Below are positions 1 through 10,096 of a stretch of 64,000 nt of DNA, piece after piece; position 1 is the stretch's first letter, and each line of letters begins with the position of its first letter. The position numbers and the translations under genes are program-made. A model generated the notes under the pieces. The model searched no databases and was not told the origin of the DNA. It saw only the letters and a program-made list of their open reading frames with translations. The DNA is from Flagellimonas hadalis (GTDB lineage Bacteria; Bacteroidota; Bacteroidia; Flavobacteriales; Flavobacteriaceae), in NCBI RefSeq assembly GCF_007785775.2, contig NZ_VNIK02000012.1, positions 18,417 through 82,416 of the forward strand, in the 5' to 3' direction.

Positions 1-112
1 TCTGAAGTGCCTCATAATCTCCAGCCTCTTTCAGTGCCTTTCTTTTCTCGGCATACTTCTCAACCATTTTTGCCCTTTTTCTCTCACGGGCTTTCATTGA
101 TTCCTTGGCCAT
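1..112 (-). CDS. rpsN: 30S ribosomal protein S14 (partial, runs off the window)
   Basis: Only the first 37 codons are present, beginning MAKESMKARERKRAKMVEKY, which is the typical Bacteroidota S14 N-terminus; the rest lies beyond base 1. S14 binds 16S rRNA in the head of the small subunit. The ATG (110-112) is one base from the rplE stop, so the two are translated from one message. The zinc-binding region cannot be examined. Identity rests on the N-terminus and on its place after rplE in the spc gene order. Confidence 0.9.
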   Translation of the reverse strand, partial: MAKESMKARERKRAKMVEKYAEKRKALKEAGDYEALQ

Positions 113-113
113 A

Positions 114-665
114 CTAGTTCTTTTTAAAGGGTATTCCCAATTGGGTTAACAATGATTTTGCTTCTTTATCAGTATCGGCAGAAGTAACGAAGGTAATATC
201 CATTCCATTGATCCTGTTGATCCTGTCTATGTTGATCTCCGGGAAGATGATCTGCTCGGTGATTCCTAGATTGTAATTGCCCCTGCCGTCGAAACCGGTG
301 GCTTTCACTCCTTGGAAATCACGCACCCTTGGAAGGGCTGTGGTGATCAATCTATCCAAAAATTCGTACATACGCTCTCCCCTAAGGGTCACTTTTGCCC
401 CAATGGGCATTCCTTTTCTCAATTTAAAGGTAGCAACGTCCTTTTTGGAAATGGTGGCAACGGCTTTCTGACCTGTAATGTTGGTCAGTTCGTCCACAGC
501 GTGGTCTATGAGCTTTTTGTCGGACACGGCGGCACCAACACCTCGGCTCACAACTATCTTTTCCAACTTTGGAACCTGCATTACGTTCTTGTAACCAAAC
601 TCATCGGTAAGAGCCTTGATCACACGCTCCTTGTATTCTTGCTTTAATCTTGGGATGTAACTCAT
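114..665 (-). CDS. rplE: 50S ribosomal protein L5
   Basis: A 183-residue protein, the usual length for Bacteroidota L5. It binds 5S rRNA and forms an intersubunit bridge in the large subunit. The conserved segment PRVRDFQGV followed by [10 protein letters not shown] is seen near residues 112-135. It starts with ATG (CAT at 663-665), two bases after the rplX stop, and ends one base before the rpsN start. It is part of the continuous minus-strand ribosomal operon. Confidence 0.98.
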   Translation of the reverse strand: MSYIPRLKQEYKERVIKALTDEFGYKNVMQVPKLEKIVVSRGVGAAVSDKKLIDHAVDELTNITGQKAVATISKKDVATFKLRKGMPIGAKVTLRGERMYEFLDRLITTALPRVRDFQGVKATGFDGRGNYNLGITEQIIFPEINIDRINRINGMDITFVTSADTDKEAKSLLTQLGIPFKKN

Positions 666-667
666 GA

Positions 668-979
668 CTAAATTACTTCATTGGATTTTTTGGAGACCCT
701 TACTTTCTTGCCATCCCTTACTTCATAACCTACCCTTGTGGCTTCGCCAGACTTAGGGTCGATCAAGGAAAGGTTAGAAATGTGTATGGGAGCTTCCTTT
801 TTTGTTATGCCTCCTTGAGGGTTTTTTGCACTTGGCTTTTCGTGTTTGGACACCATATTGATGCCTTCCACGATGGCCTTGTTCTTTTCGCGGTCCACTA
901 CGAGCACCTTGCCTTCGCTACCTTTGTGGTCGCCTGCCGTGACTCTTACCGTATCCCCTGTTTTGATTTTCAACTTCAT
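668..979 (-). CDS. rplX: 50S ribosomal protein L24
   Basis: L24 is an assembly initiator of the large subunit. The chosen ATG at 979 gives 103 residues beginning [20 protein letters not shown], with the KOW-type segment [18 protein letters not shown] at the N-terminus. The frame is open for 15 more codons upstream, but that extension lacks L24 homology and would overlap rplN. With the shorter start the gap to rplN is 16 bases, in line with the rest of the operon. Confidence 0.96.
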   Translation of the reverse strand: MKLKIKTGDTVRVTAGDHKGSEGKVLVVDREKNKAIVEGINMVSKHEKPSAKNPQGGITKKEAPIHISNLSLIDPKSGEATRVGYEVRDGKKVRVSKKSNEVI

Positions 980-995
980 CTCTCTGATATTTCTT

Positions 996-1364
996 TTATA
1001 GCACTTCGGGCGCCAATGAAACAATCTTCATGAACTGTCTGTCCCTAAGCTCTCTTGCAACAGGACCGAAAACACGGGTCCCCCTCATCTCGCCAGCAGC
1101 GTTCAACAATACACAGGCGTTGTCGTCGAAACGGATGTAAGAGCCATCAGGTCTTCTTACTTCTTTTTTCGTCCGCACCACAACGGCCGTGGAAACAGAA
1201 CCCTTCTTTACAGTACCGTTTGGAGTTGCCTCCTTGACGGACACAACAATCTTGTCACCTAGGGAAGCATACCTTCTTTTGGTTCCTCCCAGTACGCGGA
1301 TGGTCAAAACTTCTTTTGCACCTGTGTTGTCCGCAACCTTTAATCTTGATTCCTGTTGTACCAT
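996..1364 (-). CDS. rplN: 50S ribosomal protein L14
   Basis: 122 residues, the standard length. The N-terminus [18 protein letters not shown] and the conserved [11 protein letters not shown] region identify L14, which binds 23S rRNA at the subunit interface near L19. The gene lies two bases after the rpsQ stop and 16 bases before rplX, so it is cotranscribed. Nothing unusual is seen. Confidence 0.98.
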   Translation of the reverse strand: MVQQESRLKVADNTGAKEVLTIRVLGGTKRRYASLGDKIVVSVKEATPNGTVKKGSVSTAVVVRTKKEVRRPDGSYIRFDDNACVLLNAAGEMRGTRVFGPVARELRDRQFMKIVSLAPEVL

Positions 1365-1366
1365 AA

Positions 1367-1624
1367 TTATTTAGCTCTTTCAAGGATTTCGACCAATCTC
1401 CAGCATTTTGTTTTGCTCAATGGTCTTGTTTCCATTATTTTAACGGTGTCACCTTCGTTGCAATCGTTCTTCTCATCGTGGGCTACATACTTCTTGGTCT
1501 TCAAAACGAATTTCCCGTACATGGGGTGCTTCACTCGTTTTACCTCAGAAACCACAATAGATTTCTCCATTTTGTTGCTGGTAACAACGCCTATTCTTTC
1601 TTTTCTTAAATTTCTGTTTTCCAT
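1367..1624 (-). CDS. rpsQ: 30S ribosomal protein S17
   Basis: 85 residues with the S17 OB-fold signature: [16 protein letters not shown], then [18 protein letters not shown], then [20 protein letters not shown]17 is a primary 16S rRNA-binding protein. Located between rpmC (13-base gap) and rplN (2-base gap) in the order usual for the S10/spc junction, where S10-type genes (rpmC, rpsQ) meet spc-type genes (rplN onward). Confidence 0.98.
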   Translation of the reverse strand: MENRNLRKERIGVVTSNKMEKSIVVSEVKRVKHPMYGKFVLKTKKYVAHDEKNDCNEGDTVKIMETRPLSKTKCWRLVEILERAK

Positions 1625-1637
1625 AAGGCAGAACCAA

Positions 1638-1829
1638 TTATTGTAATTCCCTTTTTGTTAATTCTGTCGCAAGTCTTGCCACCGTCCTTCTCGTCTTTCT
1701 GATCTGTAAAGGATTTTCCAAAGGAGTGATGGCGTGTGCCATCTTGAGGTCGGCGTGTTGTTTCTTCAACTCGACCAACTTCTCCTTTAGCTCTTCAATT
1801 GAAAGTTCTTTTATTTCTGATTGTTTCAT
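1638..1829 (-). CDS. rpmC: 50S ribosomal protein L29
   Basis: 63 residues, rich in Lys and Glu, beginning [18 protein letters not shown], the two-helix hairpin fold of L29. L29 sits at the peptide exit tunnel next to L23. The C-terminal [20 protein letters not shown] is the typical second helix. The gene sits 21 bases after rplP and 13 before rpsQ, within the same operon. Confidence 0.97.
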   Translation of the reverse strand: MKQSEIKELSIEELKEKLVELKKQHADLKMAHAITPLENPLQIRKTRRTVARLATELTKRELQ

Positions 1830-1850
1830 CTTTCTTCTCCAATTAAAAAA

Positions 1851-2270
1851 TTAGGCGGAATAATCCCTTGCTACGATAAATTTGGTCTTCACTGGCAACT
1901 TTTGTGCCGCCAGTCTCAAAGCTTCCTTGGCAACATCCATGGGAACCCCGGCTACCTCGAACATGATCCTACCTGGCTTCACGATGGCCACCCAGTATTC
2001 TGGAGCACCTTTACCCTTACCCATACGAACCTCAAGAGGTTTCTTGGTGATGGGCTTGTCCGGGAATATCTTGATCCACAACTGGCCTTGCCTTTTCATG
2101 TACCTAGTTGCAGCAATACGCGCAGCCTCGATTTGACGGGAAGTGATGAAATGCGAATCCATGGATTTGATACCGAACATTCCATTGGAAAGTTGGTGTC
2201 CCCTTTGGGATATCCCTTTCATACGCCCCTTCTGGGTCTTACGAAATTTTGTTCTTTTTGGCTGTAACAT
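1851..2270 (-). CDS. rplP: 50S ribosomal protein L16
   Basis: 139 residues starting [19 protein letters not shown], a highly conserved L16 N-terminus. L16 contacts 23S rRNA near the A-site tRNA and is needed for late 50S assembly. The segment [20 protein letters not shown] is also diagnostic. It is preceded by rpsC (19-base gap) and followed by rpmC (21-base gap). Confidence 0.98.
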   Translation of the reverse strand: MLQPKRTKFRKTQKGRMKGISQRGHQLSNGMFGIKSMDSHFITSRQIEAARIAATRYMKRQGQLWIKIFPDKPITKKPLEVRMGKGKGAPEYWVAIVKPGRIMFEVAGVPMDVAKEALRLAAQKLPVKTKFIVARDYSA

Positions 2271-2289
2271 CTTACCTTACTTTATCTTA

Positions 2290-3009
2290 TTACTTTCTAC
2301 GGCGTGGTTTTTTGCCACCTTCTTGTTTACCGCCTTTTGTTCCTTGGGCCTTGGACAATCCTACCAATGGGGAAAGTTCTCTTTTTCCATAGACCTCTCC
2401 TTTCATGATCCACACTTTGATCCCCAATCTACCGTAGGTAGTGTGGGCTTCCTGCAATGCGTAATCCACATCGGCACGGAAAGTGGACAATGGAATCCTT
2501 CCTTCCTTGTAGGACTCGGAACGCGCCATCTCGGCACCGTTCAAACGTCCTGATATCTGGATCTTGATTCCTTCGGCGTTCATACGGATTGCAGCTGCAA
2601 TCGCCATTTTGATGGCCCTTCTGTATGAAATCCTGCTCTCGATCTGTCTTGCCACACTGGCAGCGACCAAATTGGCATCAAGCTCCGGTCTCTTTATTTC
2701 ATGGATATTGATCTGGACCTCCTTGTTGGTGATCTTCTTAAGCTCTTCCTTAAGTTTGTCCACCTCTTGCCCACCTTTACCGATGATGATACCAGGTCTG
2801 GCCGTGGTAATGGTAATGGTGATCAGTTTCAAAGTCCTTTCAATGATCACTCTCGACACGCTGGCTTTGGCCAAACGCGCATGAACGTATTTTCTTATTT
2901 TATCATCCTCAGCCAGCTTGTCGCCGTAATCGTTTCCTCCGTACCAGTTGGATTCCCATCCTCTGATAATTCCTAAGCGATTTCCTATTGGATTGGTCTT
3001 CTGTCCCAT
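2290..3009 (-). CDS. rpsC: 30S ribosomal protein S3
   Basis: 239 residues. An N-terminal type II KH domain carries [18 protein letters not shown] (about residues 73-91), followed by the S3 C-terminal domain with [19 protein letters not shown]3 shapes the mRNA entry site of the small subunit. The very basic tail ([14 protein letters not shown]) is common in this phylum. It sits 10 bases after rplV and 19 before rplP. Confidence 0.98.
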   Translation of the reverse strand: MGQKTNPIGNRLGIIRGWESNWYGGNDYGDKLAEDDKIRKYVHARLAKASVSRVIIERTLKLITITITTARPGIIIGKGGQEVDKLKEELKKITNKEVQINIHEIKRPELDANLVAASVARQIESRISYRRAIKMAIAAAIRMNAEGIKIQISGRLNGAEMARSESYKEGRIPLSTFRADVDYALQEAHTTYGRLGIKVWIMKGEVYGKRELSPLVGLSKAQGTKGGKQEGGKKPRRRK

Positions 3010-3019
3010 ATTATATCTT

Positions 3020-3427
3020 CTAGCTTTGAACGTTGTTATTGGATTCCACGATCATGGTCACATGGTTGGAACGCTTTCTGATTCGATGGGCCCTTCCTTG
3101 AGGAGCGGGTCTCAAACGTTTCAACATGGTTCCTCCATCCACTCGGATTTCCTTGATATAAAGATCCGCATCCTCGATGCTGGCATCCTCATTCTTGGCT
3201 TCCCAGTTGGCAATGGCGGAAAGCAACAGCTTTTCCAATTTTCTGGATGCCTCCTTGGAGTTGAACCTAAGGATGGCCAATGCCAGTTCCACTTGTTTTC
3301 CCCTAACCAAGTCGGCTACCAAACGCATCTTTCTTGGAGATGTAGGGCAATTGTTAAGCTTTGCAATAGCAAGTTGCTTTTTTTCTTCCTTTAACCTTTC
3401 GGCCATTTGTCTTTTACGAACTCCCAT
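3020..3427 (-). CDS. rplV: 50S ribosomal protein L22
   Basis: 135 residues. The family core is seen as [19 protein letters not shown] near residue 30 and the beta-hairpin region [19 protein letters not shown] near residue 107, which lines the exit tunnel. The N-terminus is about 20 residues longer than E. coli L22, which is usual in Flavobacteria. The gene sits between rpsS (7-base gap) and rpsC (10-base gap). Confidence 0.98.
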   Translation of the reverse strand: MGVRKRQMAERLKEEKKQLAIAKLNNCPTSPRKMRLVADLVRGKQVELALAILRFNSKEASRKLEKLLLSAIANWEAKNEDASIEDADLYIKEIRVDGGTMLKRLRPAPQGRAHRIRKRSNHVTMIVESNNNVQS

Positions 3428-3434
3428 AGCTTAC

Positions 3435-3713
3435 TTACTTTTTACCTTTGTTTTTGGCCCCTGCGTGACCTCGGAAAGATCGCGTAGGTGAAAATTCTCC
3501 AAGTTTGTGCCCTACCATGTTCTCTGTGACATAAACGGGAACAAATTGTTTTCCGTTGTGTACCGCGATGGTCTGTCCCACAAAATCCGGGGTTATCATA
3601 GAGGCCCTGGACCACGTTTTGATAACTGTTTTCTTACCTGATTCTATATTACCTTGGACTTTCTTCTCCAAGCTATGATGAACGTATGGTCCTTTTTTTA
3701 ATGAACGTGCCAT
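3435..3713 (-). CDS. rpsS: 30S ribosomal protein S19
   Basis: 92 residues starting [19 protein letters not shown], with the later conserved blocks [20 protein letters not shown] and [18 protein letters not shown]19 pairs with S13 in the head of the small subunit and contacts the A-site finger. Gaps are 12 bases to rplB and 7 to rplV. An ordinary member of the operon. Confidence 0.98.
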   Translation of the reverse strand: MARSLKKGPYVHHSLEKKVQGNIESGKKTVIKTWSRASMITPDFVGQTIAVHNGKQFVPVYVTENMVGHKLGEFSPTRSFRGHAGAKNKGKK

Positions 3714-3725
3714 TTCCTTTTTCTT

Positions 3726-4550
3726 TTATTTCTTTCTACGTTCGATGATATATCTATTGGTGTCCTTGGTCTTGGAACGGGTCCTGTAACCTTTTGCAGG
3801 AATACCGTTTCTAGATCTTGGGTGACCTCCGGAAGCCCTTCCTTCACCACCACCCATTGGGTGATCGACAGGGTTCATGGCAACTGGTCTTGTTCTTGGT
3901 CTTCTTCCCAACCATCTGCTTCTACCAGCTTTACCGGACACCAATAATTGGTGGTCGGAGTTGGAAACCGCTCCGATAGTGGCCAAACAAGTGGCCAGGA
4001 TCATACGGGTCTCACCAGAAGGAAGTTTAATGGTAACGAATTTACCGTCCTTCGCCATCAACTGGGCAAAGGTACCGGCACTACGCGCCATAATGGCTCC
4101 TTGACCTGGTCGAAGCTCGATACAGGAGATAATGGTTCCCAATGGAATCTCACCCAAAGGCAGAGCATTTCCAATTTCGGGGGCAGAACCGGTACCAGAA
4201 GTTATCTTTTGGTCCACCTGCAAGCCGTTCTGGGCAATCACATATCTTTTCTCACCATCAGGATATTCCACCAAGGCGATGAATGCAGTTCTGTTGGGAT
4301 CATACTGGATGGAGGCCACTGTGGCATCCACTCCCTGCTTGTCCCTTTTGAAATCGATAACACGATATCTTCTTTTATGACCTCCACCTCTGTGGCGCAT
4401 GGTCATTTTTCCTTGACTGTTCCTACCACCTGTCTTTTTTAACGGAGCAAGCAAGCTTTTCTCCGGCTTATCAGTAGTGATCGCGTCAAATCCGTTCACT
4501 ACTCTAAAACGCTGACCAGGGGTTATAGGTTTTAATTTTCTAACTGACAT
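3726..4550 (-). CDS. rplB: 50S ribosomal protein L2
   Basis: 274 residues, the standard length. L2 is a primary 23S rRNA-binding protein close to the peptidyl transferase centre. The signature [18 protein letters not shown] near residue 229 includes the conserved His, and the N-terminal [20 protein letters not shown] block is also clear. The gaps are 9 bases to rplW and 12 bases to rpsS. Confidence 0.98.
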   Translation of the reverse strand: MSVRKLKPITPGQRFRVVNGFDAITTDKPEKSLLAPLKKTGGRNSQGKMTMRHRGGGHKRRYRVIDFKRDKQGVDATVASIQYDPNRTAFIALVEYPDGEKRYVIAQNGLQVDQKITSGTGSAPEIGNALPLGEIPLGTIISCIELRPGQGAIMARSAGTFAQLMAKDGKFVTIKLPSGETRMILATCLATIGAVSNSDHQLLVSGKAGRSRWLGRRPRTRPVAMNPVDHPMGGGEGRASGGHPRSRNGIPAKGYRTRSKTKDTNRYIIERRKK

Positions 4551-4559
4551 CTCTCGTCT

Positions 4560-4850
4560 TTATAGATTACTGTAAAAATCAATGATATCACCTTCGGCAA
4601 CATCTACGATCGCCTTCTTCATGGCATTGGTCTTGCCATGCTGGATACCTGTTTTTGTATAGCGGCTCTTACGGGAAGGGCCATAGTTCATGGTCCTTAC
4701 CTTTTCCACTGAAACACCATAAGTAGCCTCTACCGCTTCCTTGATCTCCAACTTGTTGGCCTTGGGCTCAACGTAGAAACCATAGCGATTGAAAAGCTCG
4801 CTGTCAGCGGTCATTTTTTCCGTAATGATCGGTTTTATCAACACACTCAT
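4560..4850 (-). CDS. rplW: 50S ribosomal protein L23
   Basis: 96 residues beginning MSVLIKPIITEKMTADSEL, with the conserved KLEIKEAVEATYGVSVEKVR block. L23 lies at the tunnel exit and docks trigger factor and SRP. The C-terminus is short and acidic (VAEGDIIDFYSNL). It sits 7 bases after rplD and 9 before rplB, as in the standard S10 order. Confidence 0.97.
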   Translation of the reverse strand: MSVLIKPIITEKMTADSELFNRYGFYVEPKANKLEIKEAVEATYGVSVEKVRTMNYGPSRKSRYTKTGIQHGKTNAMKKAIVDVAEGDIIDFYSNL

Positions 4851-4857
4851 GATGTTC

Positions 4858-5487
4858 TTATTTCTTTAGATTCGATTCAATTCCTTCCAAAGCACTCTCG
4901 GTCAATACCAGACTTTTAGCGTTAACTATACTGTAAGTATTTAATTGTGAGCTAGTTACAACTTCGGAACGTTCCAAATTACGCGACGACAAATATACAT
5001 TATTATTTGTATCACCCAACACTATCAGGGACTTTTTATTGTCGATGCCCAAAGAAGTAAGGAAAGCAACAAAATCCTTGGTCTTAGGCGCTTCAAAGTT
5101 GAAGTCTTCCACAACCACCAAAGCGTTCTCTTTGGACTTTAGGCTAAGGGCCGATCTTCTGGCCAAACGCTTAAGCCCCTTGTTCAGCTTTTGGGTGTAG
5201 TCCTTTGGTCTTGGACCGAAGATTCTACCACCGCCCCTGAAAACTGGGGACTTGATGCTACCGGCCCTTGCGGTACCTGTACCTTTTTGTTTTTTGATCT
5301 TACGGGTACTACCTGCAATTTCAGCTCTTTCTTTAGCTTTGTGCGTACCTTGTCTCTGATGGGCCAAATATTGCTTCACATCCAAATAGATGGCATGCTG
5401 ATTGGGCTCTATCGCAAAAACATCGTCAGAAAGGTCAACCTTTCTTCCTGTTTCTTTTCCGTTGATATCTAAAACTGCTACCTTCAT
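4858..5487 (-). CDS. rplD: 50S ribosomal protein L4
   Basis: 209 residues from the ATG at 5487 ([17 protein letters not shown]). An in-frame ATG three codons upstream exists, but the chosen start gives the usual family N-terminus and a TAATG junction, where the rplC stop and the rplD start share one base. The conserved extended loop near residue 65-100 contains [21 protein letters not shown]4 lines the exit tunnel; in some bacteria it represses its own S10 operon, but no such site is shown here. Confidence 0.96.
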   Translation of the reverse strand: MKVAVLDINGKETGRKVDLSDDVFAIEPNQHAIYLDVKQYLAHQRQGTHKAKERAEIAGSTRKIKKQKGTGTARAGSIKSPVFRGGGRIFGPRPKDYTQKLNKGLKRLARRSALSLKSKENALVVVEDFNFEAPKTKDFVAFLTSLGIDNKKSLIVLGDTNNNVYLSSRNLERSEVVTSSQLNTYSIVNAKSLVLTESALEGIESNLKK

Positions 5488-6110
5488 TATTGCCACCTTT
5501 GAATAGTTACATATGCATTTTTATGGCCAGGCACACATCCTTTTACAACCAAAAGGTTTTTTTCCGGAACCACTTTCAACACTCTCAAGTTTTGGACCGT
5601 TACACGATCACCGCCCATTCTACCGGCCATTTTCATTCCTTTGAAAACACGGGCAGGATAGGATGCGGCACCGATGGAACCGGGAGCCCTCAACCTGTTG
5701 TGCTGACCGTGGGTCGCTTGACCTACTCCACCAAAACCATGGCGCTTGACAACCCCTTGGAATCCTTTTCCTTTGGATGTGCCGACAACGTCAACAAACT
5801 CACCCTCCATGAAAATATCGACACCAACGGTATCGCCCAATTTGTATTCTCCTTCAAATCCTTGGAATTCGATGACTTTTTTCTTGGGAGAAGCACCTGC
5901 TTTTTTGAAGTGGCCTGATTCGGCCTTGTTAGCACGTTTTTCTGCCTTGTCATCGAAACCTAGTTGAAGGGCACTGTACCCGTCCACCTCTTCGGTTCTG
6001 ACTTGGGTAACCACGCATGGTCCAGCTTCAAGAACGGTACATGGAATGTTCTTTCCATTCTCGTCGAAGATGCTGGTCATACCGATTTTTCTACCTATTA
6101 ACCCAGACAT
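5487..6110 (-). CDS. rplC: 50S ribosomal protein L3
   Basis: 207 residues with the L3 N-terminus [19 protein letters not shown] and central loop block [15 protein letters not shown] then [15 protein letters not shown]3 is one of the first proteins to bind 23S rRNA. It is separated from rpsJ by 162 bases, the only large gap in the operon. That gap holds a terminator-like hairpin, so expression from here on may be set separately from rpsL-rpsG-fusA-rpsJ. It overlaps rplD by one base. Confidence 0.98.
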   Translation of the reverse strand: MSGLIGRKIGMTSIFDENGKNIPCTVLEAGPCVVTQVRTEEVDGYSALQLGFDDKAEKRANKAESGHFKKAGASPKKKVIEFQGFEGEYKLGDTVGVDIFMEGEFVDVVGTSKGKGFQGVVKRHGFGGVGQATHGQHNRLRAPGSIGAASYPARVFKGMKMAGRMGGDRVTVQNLRVLKVVPEKNLLVVKGCVPGHKNAYVTIQRWQ

Positions 6111-6158
6111 ATTTATAATTATTAATTGTTTACTTTTTAATTGCGCCGATTTCCCGGC

Positions 6159-6197
6159 AAAAAAATTGGGTCAAGAAAAGAATTCTGCTCTGACCCA
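6159..6197 (-). terminator. Attenuator-like hairpin between rpsJ and rplC
   Basis: On the minus strand a 7-bp stem, TGGGTCA (6197-6191) with TGACCCA (6173-6167), is followed at once by AA and seven T (6165-6159). This is the layout of an intrinsic terminator inside the ribosomal operon. The plus strand also has a T run after the same stem (6200-6207), so the element is bidirectional. Two further stems lie upstream on the minus strand at 6221-6238 and 6250-6264. Function as attenuator or processing site is inference. Confidence 0.5.
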
Positions 6198-6220
6198 GAT
6201 TTTTTTCTTTCTCCGTTTTT

Positions 6221-6238
6221 CCCTGACCATCGTCAGGG
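6221..6238 (-). repeat. Perfect inverted repeat in the rpsJ-rplC leader
   Basis: CCCTGAC (6221-6227) and GTCAGGG (6232-6238) form a perfect 7-bp stem with a four-base loop. A smaller stem, CTGTC with GACAG, follows at 6250-6264. Neither has a T run, so they are more likely RNA structures of the rplC leader than terminators. No known ribosomal-protein leader motif was recognised by eye. Confidence 0.55.
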
Positions 6239-6272
6239 ACATGTTATTCCTGTCCTAAAGACAGTAAGACTA

Positions 6273-6578
6273 TCACACCTTGATCTCCACCTCAACACCA
6301 CTGGGAAGCTCAAGCTTCATAAGGGCATCGATGGTCTTTGATGAAGAGCTATAAATGTCCAACAATCTCTTGTAAGAGCTCAATTGGAACTGCTCCCTTG
6401 ATTTTTTGTTCACGTGGGGTGAACGCAAAACGGTGAATATCTTCTTGTTGGTGGGCAACGGAATGGGTCCGGTTACCACAGCACCAGTCGTCTTTACTGT
6501 TTTCACGATCTTCTCAGCAGATTTGTCCACCAAATTGTGATCGTAAGACTTCAATTTTATTCTGATTTTTTGACTCAT
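6273..6578 (-). CDS. rpsJ: 30S ribosomal protein S10
   Basis: 101 residues, beginning [20 protein letters not shown], with the conserved [20 protein letters not shown] block in the middle. S10 assembles into the small-subunit head and in other bacteria also works in antitermination with NusB. It follows fusA by 12 bases with no tuf gene between, and precedes the structured 162-base gap before rplC. Confidence 0.98.
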   Translation of the reverse strand: MSQKIRIKLKSYDHNLVDKSAEKIVKTVKTTGAVVTGPIPLPTNKKIFTVLRSPHVNKKSREQFQLSSYKRLLDIYSSSSKTIDALMKLELPSGVEVEIKV

Positions 6579-6590
6579 CTTGCTGAATTA

Positions 6591-8717
6591 TTAAGCGGTT
6601 ACTCCTTTTGCTGCTTTGATCACTTCCTCTGCAATATTGGAAGGAGTTTCTGCATAGTGTGAAAATTCCATGGTGGATGTTGCCCTACCTGAAGACAAGG
6701 TCCTTAACGAGGTCACATATCCGAACATTTCCGAAAGGGGAACCTCAGCTTTGATCACCTTGGCACCGGCCCTATCGTCCATGTTGTTCACTTGACCCCT
6801 TCTACGGTTCAAGTCACCTACGATATCACCCATGTTTTCCTCAGGCGTAAGCACCTCCAATTTCATGATAGGCTCCATCAACACCGCTCTAGCTGCTTTG
6901 GCCGCTACCTTGTAACCAAGTCTTGCTGCCAATTCGAACGACAATGAATCGGAATCCACAGGGTGGAAAGATCCATCCTTAAGGGTAATCTTCATACTGT
7001 CCATCTCAAATCCAGCCAAAGGTCCGTTCTTCATAGCTTCCCTGAAACCTTTCTCCACGGCAGGAACATATTCTTTAGGAATGTTACCGCCTTTGATCTC
7101 ATTGGAGAACTCAAGACCCACTTTTCCTTCTGCAGCAGGCTCCATGGAGAATACGATATCCGCAAACTTACCACGACCACCGGTCTGTTTCTTGTAAACT
7201 TCCCTGTGATCTGCCTTGGCAGTAAGGGCCTCTTTGTATTCCACTTGGGGTTGACCTTGGTTCACCTCCACCTTGAACTCACGACGAAGACGATCGACGA
7301 TGATATCCAAGTGAAGCTCACCCATACCTGAAATGATGGTCTGTCCTGAAGCTTCGTCGGTTTTCACCTGGAAGGTTGGATCTTCTTCAGCCAATTTGGC
7401 CAAAGCCATACCCATCTTATCCACGTCAGCCTTTGTTTTGGGCTCAACAGCAATACCGATTACGGGATCGGGGAACTGCATGCTCTCCAATACAATCGGA
7501 TGTTTTTCATCAGAAAGGGTATCACCCGTTTTGATGTCCTTGAACCCTACAGCAGCACCAATATCACCAGCTTCGATAAAATCGATCGCATTTTGCTTAT
7601 TGGCATGCATTTGATAGATCCTGGAGATACGCTCCTTATTGCCTGAACGATTGTTCAAGATATAGGAACCTGCATCCAAACGACCTGAATATGCCCTGAA
7701 GAATGCCAAACGTCCCACAAACGGGTCAGTGGCAATCTTGAACGCCAAAGCGGCAAATGGTTCTTTGGGGTCAGGTCTTCTTTTTTCTTCTTTCTCAGTA
7801 TCTGGATTGATACCAATGATGGCCTCTTTATCCATTGGAGAAGGCAAGTAACGGCAAACAGCGTCCAAAAGGAACTGAACACCTTTGTTCTTAAAGGATG
7901 AACCACAGATCATCGGGATGATGGCCCTGTCCATAACAGCAGCACGCAAAGCGGCATGCACTTCTTCCTCGGTGATGGAATCTTCATCCTCGAAGAATTT
8001 CTCCATCAAGTTCTCATCATATTCGGCAACAGCTTCGATCAAGGAAGCCCTATATTCCTTTACTTCATCCTGCATATCAGCAGGGATGTCAACCACATCG
8101 AAAGTAGAACCAAAGTTGTCATCATGCCAAACAATGGCCCTGTTTTTTGCCAAATCAACGATTCCTTTAAAATCAGCTTCATCACCAATAGGCAAAACGA
8201 TCGGCACCGCATTGGAACCCAACATTTCACGAACCTGCTTGCACACGTTCAAGAAATTGGAACCCTGACGGTCCATTTTGTTCACAAATCCGATACGTGG
8301 CACCTTGTAATTGTCCGCCAACCTCCAGTTGGTCTCGGATTGCGGCTCTACTCCATCCACTGCACTGAACAAGAAAACCAATCCATCCAATACACGGAGC
8401 GAGCGGTTTACCTCAACGGTGAAATCCACGTGACCGGGGGTATCGATGATATTAAAGTGGTAATCCTTGGTCTCGGGCAATGGTTGTGCATTTTCCATGG
8501 GGAACTTCCATGTACAGGTGGTAGCGGCGGAAGTAATGGTGATACCACGCTCCTGCTCTTGCTCCATCCAGTCCATGGTGGCCGCACCATCGTGCACCTC
8601 ACCAATTTTATGACTCACACCTGTATAGAAAAGAATACGTTCTGTAGTAGTTGTTTTCCCAGCGTCGATGTGAGCTGCAATACCTATATTCCTTGTATAT
8701 TTTAAATCTCTTCCCAT
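6591..8717 (-). CDS. fusA: Elongation factor G
   Basis: 708 residues. The GTPase domain is complete: P-loop [15 protein letters not shown] near residue 16, [10 protein letters not shown] switch region, DTPGHVDFT, and NKMDRQG. Domains II to V follow, including [12 protein letters not shown] in the C-terminal part. EF-G drives translocation of tRNA and mRNA after peptide-bond formation. It lies 8 bases after rpsG and 12 before rpsJ. The direct fusA-rpsJ junction, with tuf located elsewhere, joins the str and S10 operons. Confidence 0.98.
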   Translation of the reverse strand: MGRDLKYTRNIGIAAHIDAGKTTTTERILFYTGVSHKIGEVHDGAATMDWMEQEQERGITITSAATTCTWKFPMENAQPLPETKDYHFNIIDTPGHVDFTVEVNRSLRVLDGLVFLFSAVDGVEPQSETNWRLADNYKVPRIGFVNKMDRQGSNFLNVCKQVREMLGSNAVPIVLPIGDEADFKGIVDLAKNRAIVWHDDNFGSTFDVVDIPADMQDEVKEYRASLIEAVAEYDENLMEKFFEDEDSITEEEVHAALRAAVMDRAIIPMICGSSFKNKGVQFLLDAVCRYLPSPMDKEAIIGINPDTEKEEKRRPDPKEPFAALAFKIATDPFVGRLAFFRAYSGRLDAGSYILNNRSGNKERISRIYQMHANKQNAIDFIEAGDIGAAVGFKDIKTGDTLSDEKHPIVLESMQFPDPVIGIAVEPKTKADVDKMGMALAKLAEEDPTFQVKTDEASGQTIISGMGELHLDIIVDRLRREFKVEVNQGQPQVEYKEALTAKADHREVYKKQTGGRGKFADIVFSMEPAAEGKVGLEFSNEIKGGNIPKEYVPAVEKGFREAMKNGPLAGFEMDSMKITLKDGSFHPVDSDSLSFELAARLGYKVAAKAARAVLMEPIMKLEVLTPEENMGDIVGDLNRRRGQVNNMDDRAGAKVIKAEVPLSEMFGYVTSLRTLSSGRATSTMEFSHYAETPSNIAEEVIKAAKGVTA

Positions 8718-8725
8718 TGTACTGA

Positions 8726-9202
8726 TTAGAATCTAAAGTGTGAGAATGCTTTGTTTGCCTCGGCCATTTTGTGCGTATCCACCCTTTTCTTCACTGCCGC
8801 ACCTTCTTCCTTGGCTGCTGCCAAAATCTCAGAGGCCAGTTTTTGAGCCATGGATTTCTCATTACGCTTTCTAGAGTAATTGATCAACCATTTCATGGCA
8901 GTGGATATCTTTCTGTCCGGACGGATCTGCATCGGAATCTGGAAGGTAGCACCTCCAACCCTTCTACTGCGGACCTCGACATGGGGCATTACATTGGAAA
9001 GGGCATCTTTCCATAGCTCCAAGGCTGTTTTTTCCTCGTCCGTCTTTTTCTCGTCAACGATATCGATCGCATCATAGAAAATCTTGAATGCAATCGACTT
9101 TTTACCATCCCACATCATCATGTTCACAAAACGCGTCACAAGCTGATCGTTAAATCTTGGGTCTGGCAACAATGGTCTTTTCTTTGCCTGCTTTTTTCTC
9201 AT
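8726..9202 (-). CDS. rpsG: 30S ribosomal protein S7
   Basis: 158 residues starting [20 protein letters not shown]. The conserved [20 protein letters not shown] block identifies S7, which nucleates the head of the small subunit and lies at the E site. It is 19 bases after rpsL. In other bacteria S7 represses the str operon; no such site could be identified here. Confidence 0.98.
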   Translation of the reverse strand: MRKKQAKKRPLLPDPRFNDQLVTRFVNMMMWDGKKSIAFKIFYDAIDIVDEKKTDEEKTALELWKDALSNVMPHVEVRSRRVGGATFQIPMQIRPDRKISTAMKWLINYSRKRNEKSMAQKLASEILAAAKEEGAAVKKRVDTHKMAEANKAFSHFRF

Positions 9203-9221
9203 CGCTTCTTCTTAAAGTTGA

Positions 9222-9596
9222 TTACTTTTTAGGACGCTTAGCACCATATTTCGAGCGACGCTGTGTTCTACCGGCAACACCGGCAGTATCCAACGCACCG
9301 CGAACGATATGGTATCGAACACCAGGCAAATCCTTTACTCTTCCGCCCCTTACCAATACTATCGAGTGCTCTTGGAGGTTGTGGCCCTCACCAGGGATGT
9401 AGGCGTTCACCTCTTTCCCGTTGGTCAACCTTACCCTTGCAACTTTACGCATTGCAGAGTTTGGTTTCTTCGGTGTAGTGGTGTACACACGCGTACAAAC
9501 CCCTCTTCGTTGAGGACACGAATCCAAAGCAGCCGATTTACTCTTCTTGGTAATCGTGGCCCTTCCTTTTCGTACTAATTGTGAAATTGTTGGCAT
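9222..9596 (-). CDS. rpsL: 30S ribosomal protein S12
   Basis: 124 residues, first gene of the operon. The decoding-centre blocks [16 protein letters not shown] and [13 protein letters not shown] are intact, with the lysines whose substitution commonly gives streptomycin resistance still lysine. The ATG (CAT at 9594-9596) is preceded by about 37 bases of leader with a small hairpin and by a promoter that fits the phylum consensus. Confidence 0.98.
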   Translation of the reverse strand: MPTISQLVRKGRATITKKSKSAALDSCPQRRGVCTRVYTTTPKKPNSAMRKVARVRLTNGKEVNAYIPGEGHNLQEHSIVLVRGGRVKDLPGVRYHIVRGALDTAGVAGRTQRRSKYGAKRPKK

Positions 9597-9621
9597 TAAA
9601 TTTCTTTTAAAAACTGAATAA

Positions 9622-9670
9622 CCCTCATTTTGAGGGCTGCAAATGTAGTGATATTTCGGAATAATTCAAA
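9622..9670 (-). promoter_or_regulatory. Promoter and leader hairpin of the str-S10-spc operon
   Basis: On the minus strand TTTG (9670-9667) is followed after 19 bases by TACATTTG (9647-9640), an exact match to the Bacteroidota TTTG/TAnnTTTG promoter. Transcription would start near 9633. A 6-bp stem, TGAGGG with CCCTCA (9636-9622), overlaps the expected start and early leader. It lies 44 bases before rpsL, the natural place for the main ribosomal promoter. Confidence 0.8.
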
Positions 9671-9897
9671 TCCTAACCGTTTAATTTTGACGGAACAGGA
9701 AAAAAATATTTGGGCCGACCTACATATCCACCCCATTCAAACATTCAACCCCATTTTTTTTTACTCTATATATAATAGGTATAAGGAAAAGTATTTTTTT
9801 AATTTATGTTAAAATTAACTTAACACACACAAAAGGAAGGATGCCGCCAGATGACAACCTAAAAACCCAGCCTTAAATCCAATGGCCTCTCAATTGG

Positions 9898-9959
9898 AAT
9901 TTTTAAGGGGGTATGTGCGCAAATATTTGCATTTACAACAACATCACCCCCTAAAAATT
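9898..9959. repeat. 62-base inverted repeat with internal palindrome upstream of susC
   Basis: The left arm 9898-9912 (AATTTTTAAGGGGGT) pairs with the right arm 9946-9959 (ACCCCCTAAAAATT) over 14 bp with a single bulged A. The 33-base loop contains the perfect palindrome GCAAATATTTGC at 9919-9930. It lies 137 bases before the susC start. It could be a leader RNA structure, a regulator site or the remains of a small mobile element. Confidence 0.6.
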
Positions 9960-10096
9960 GAAGAGTCAATAATCAACAACACACATTTTACGCTTATTGC
10001 ATTTAGTTATCCCTTCTTAAACATTTTGTAAAATTAGTTTGGATTATTAACATGAAATTATGACTTTAGCAGCCAGCTAATTCAAATAATTTAACA

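Larger units (their letters stand above)
9597..10096. other. 500-base divergent intergenic spacer
   Basis: No protein or RNA gene was found between rpsL (minus) and the susC-like gene (plus). It holds the ribosomal promoter at 9640-9670, AT-rich stretches, and a long inverted repeat at 9898-9959. On the plus strand a weak match to the promoter consensus, TTAGTTTG, lies at 10034-10041, but no convincing partner element was seen, so the susC start site is unassigned. Confidence 0.6.

Noticed and set aside
1821..3394. Several plus-strand frames of about 100-150 codons opposite ribosomal genes
   Set aside because: Each lies fully inside a highly conserved ribosomal protein gene and shows no domain or upstream signal.
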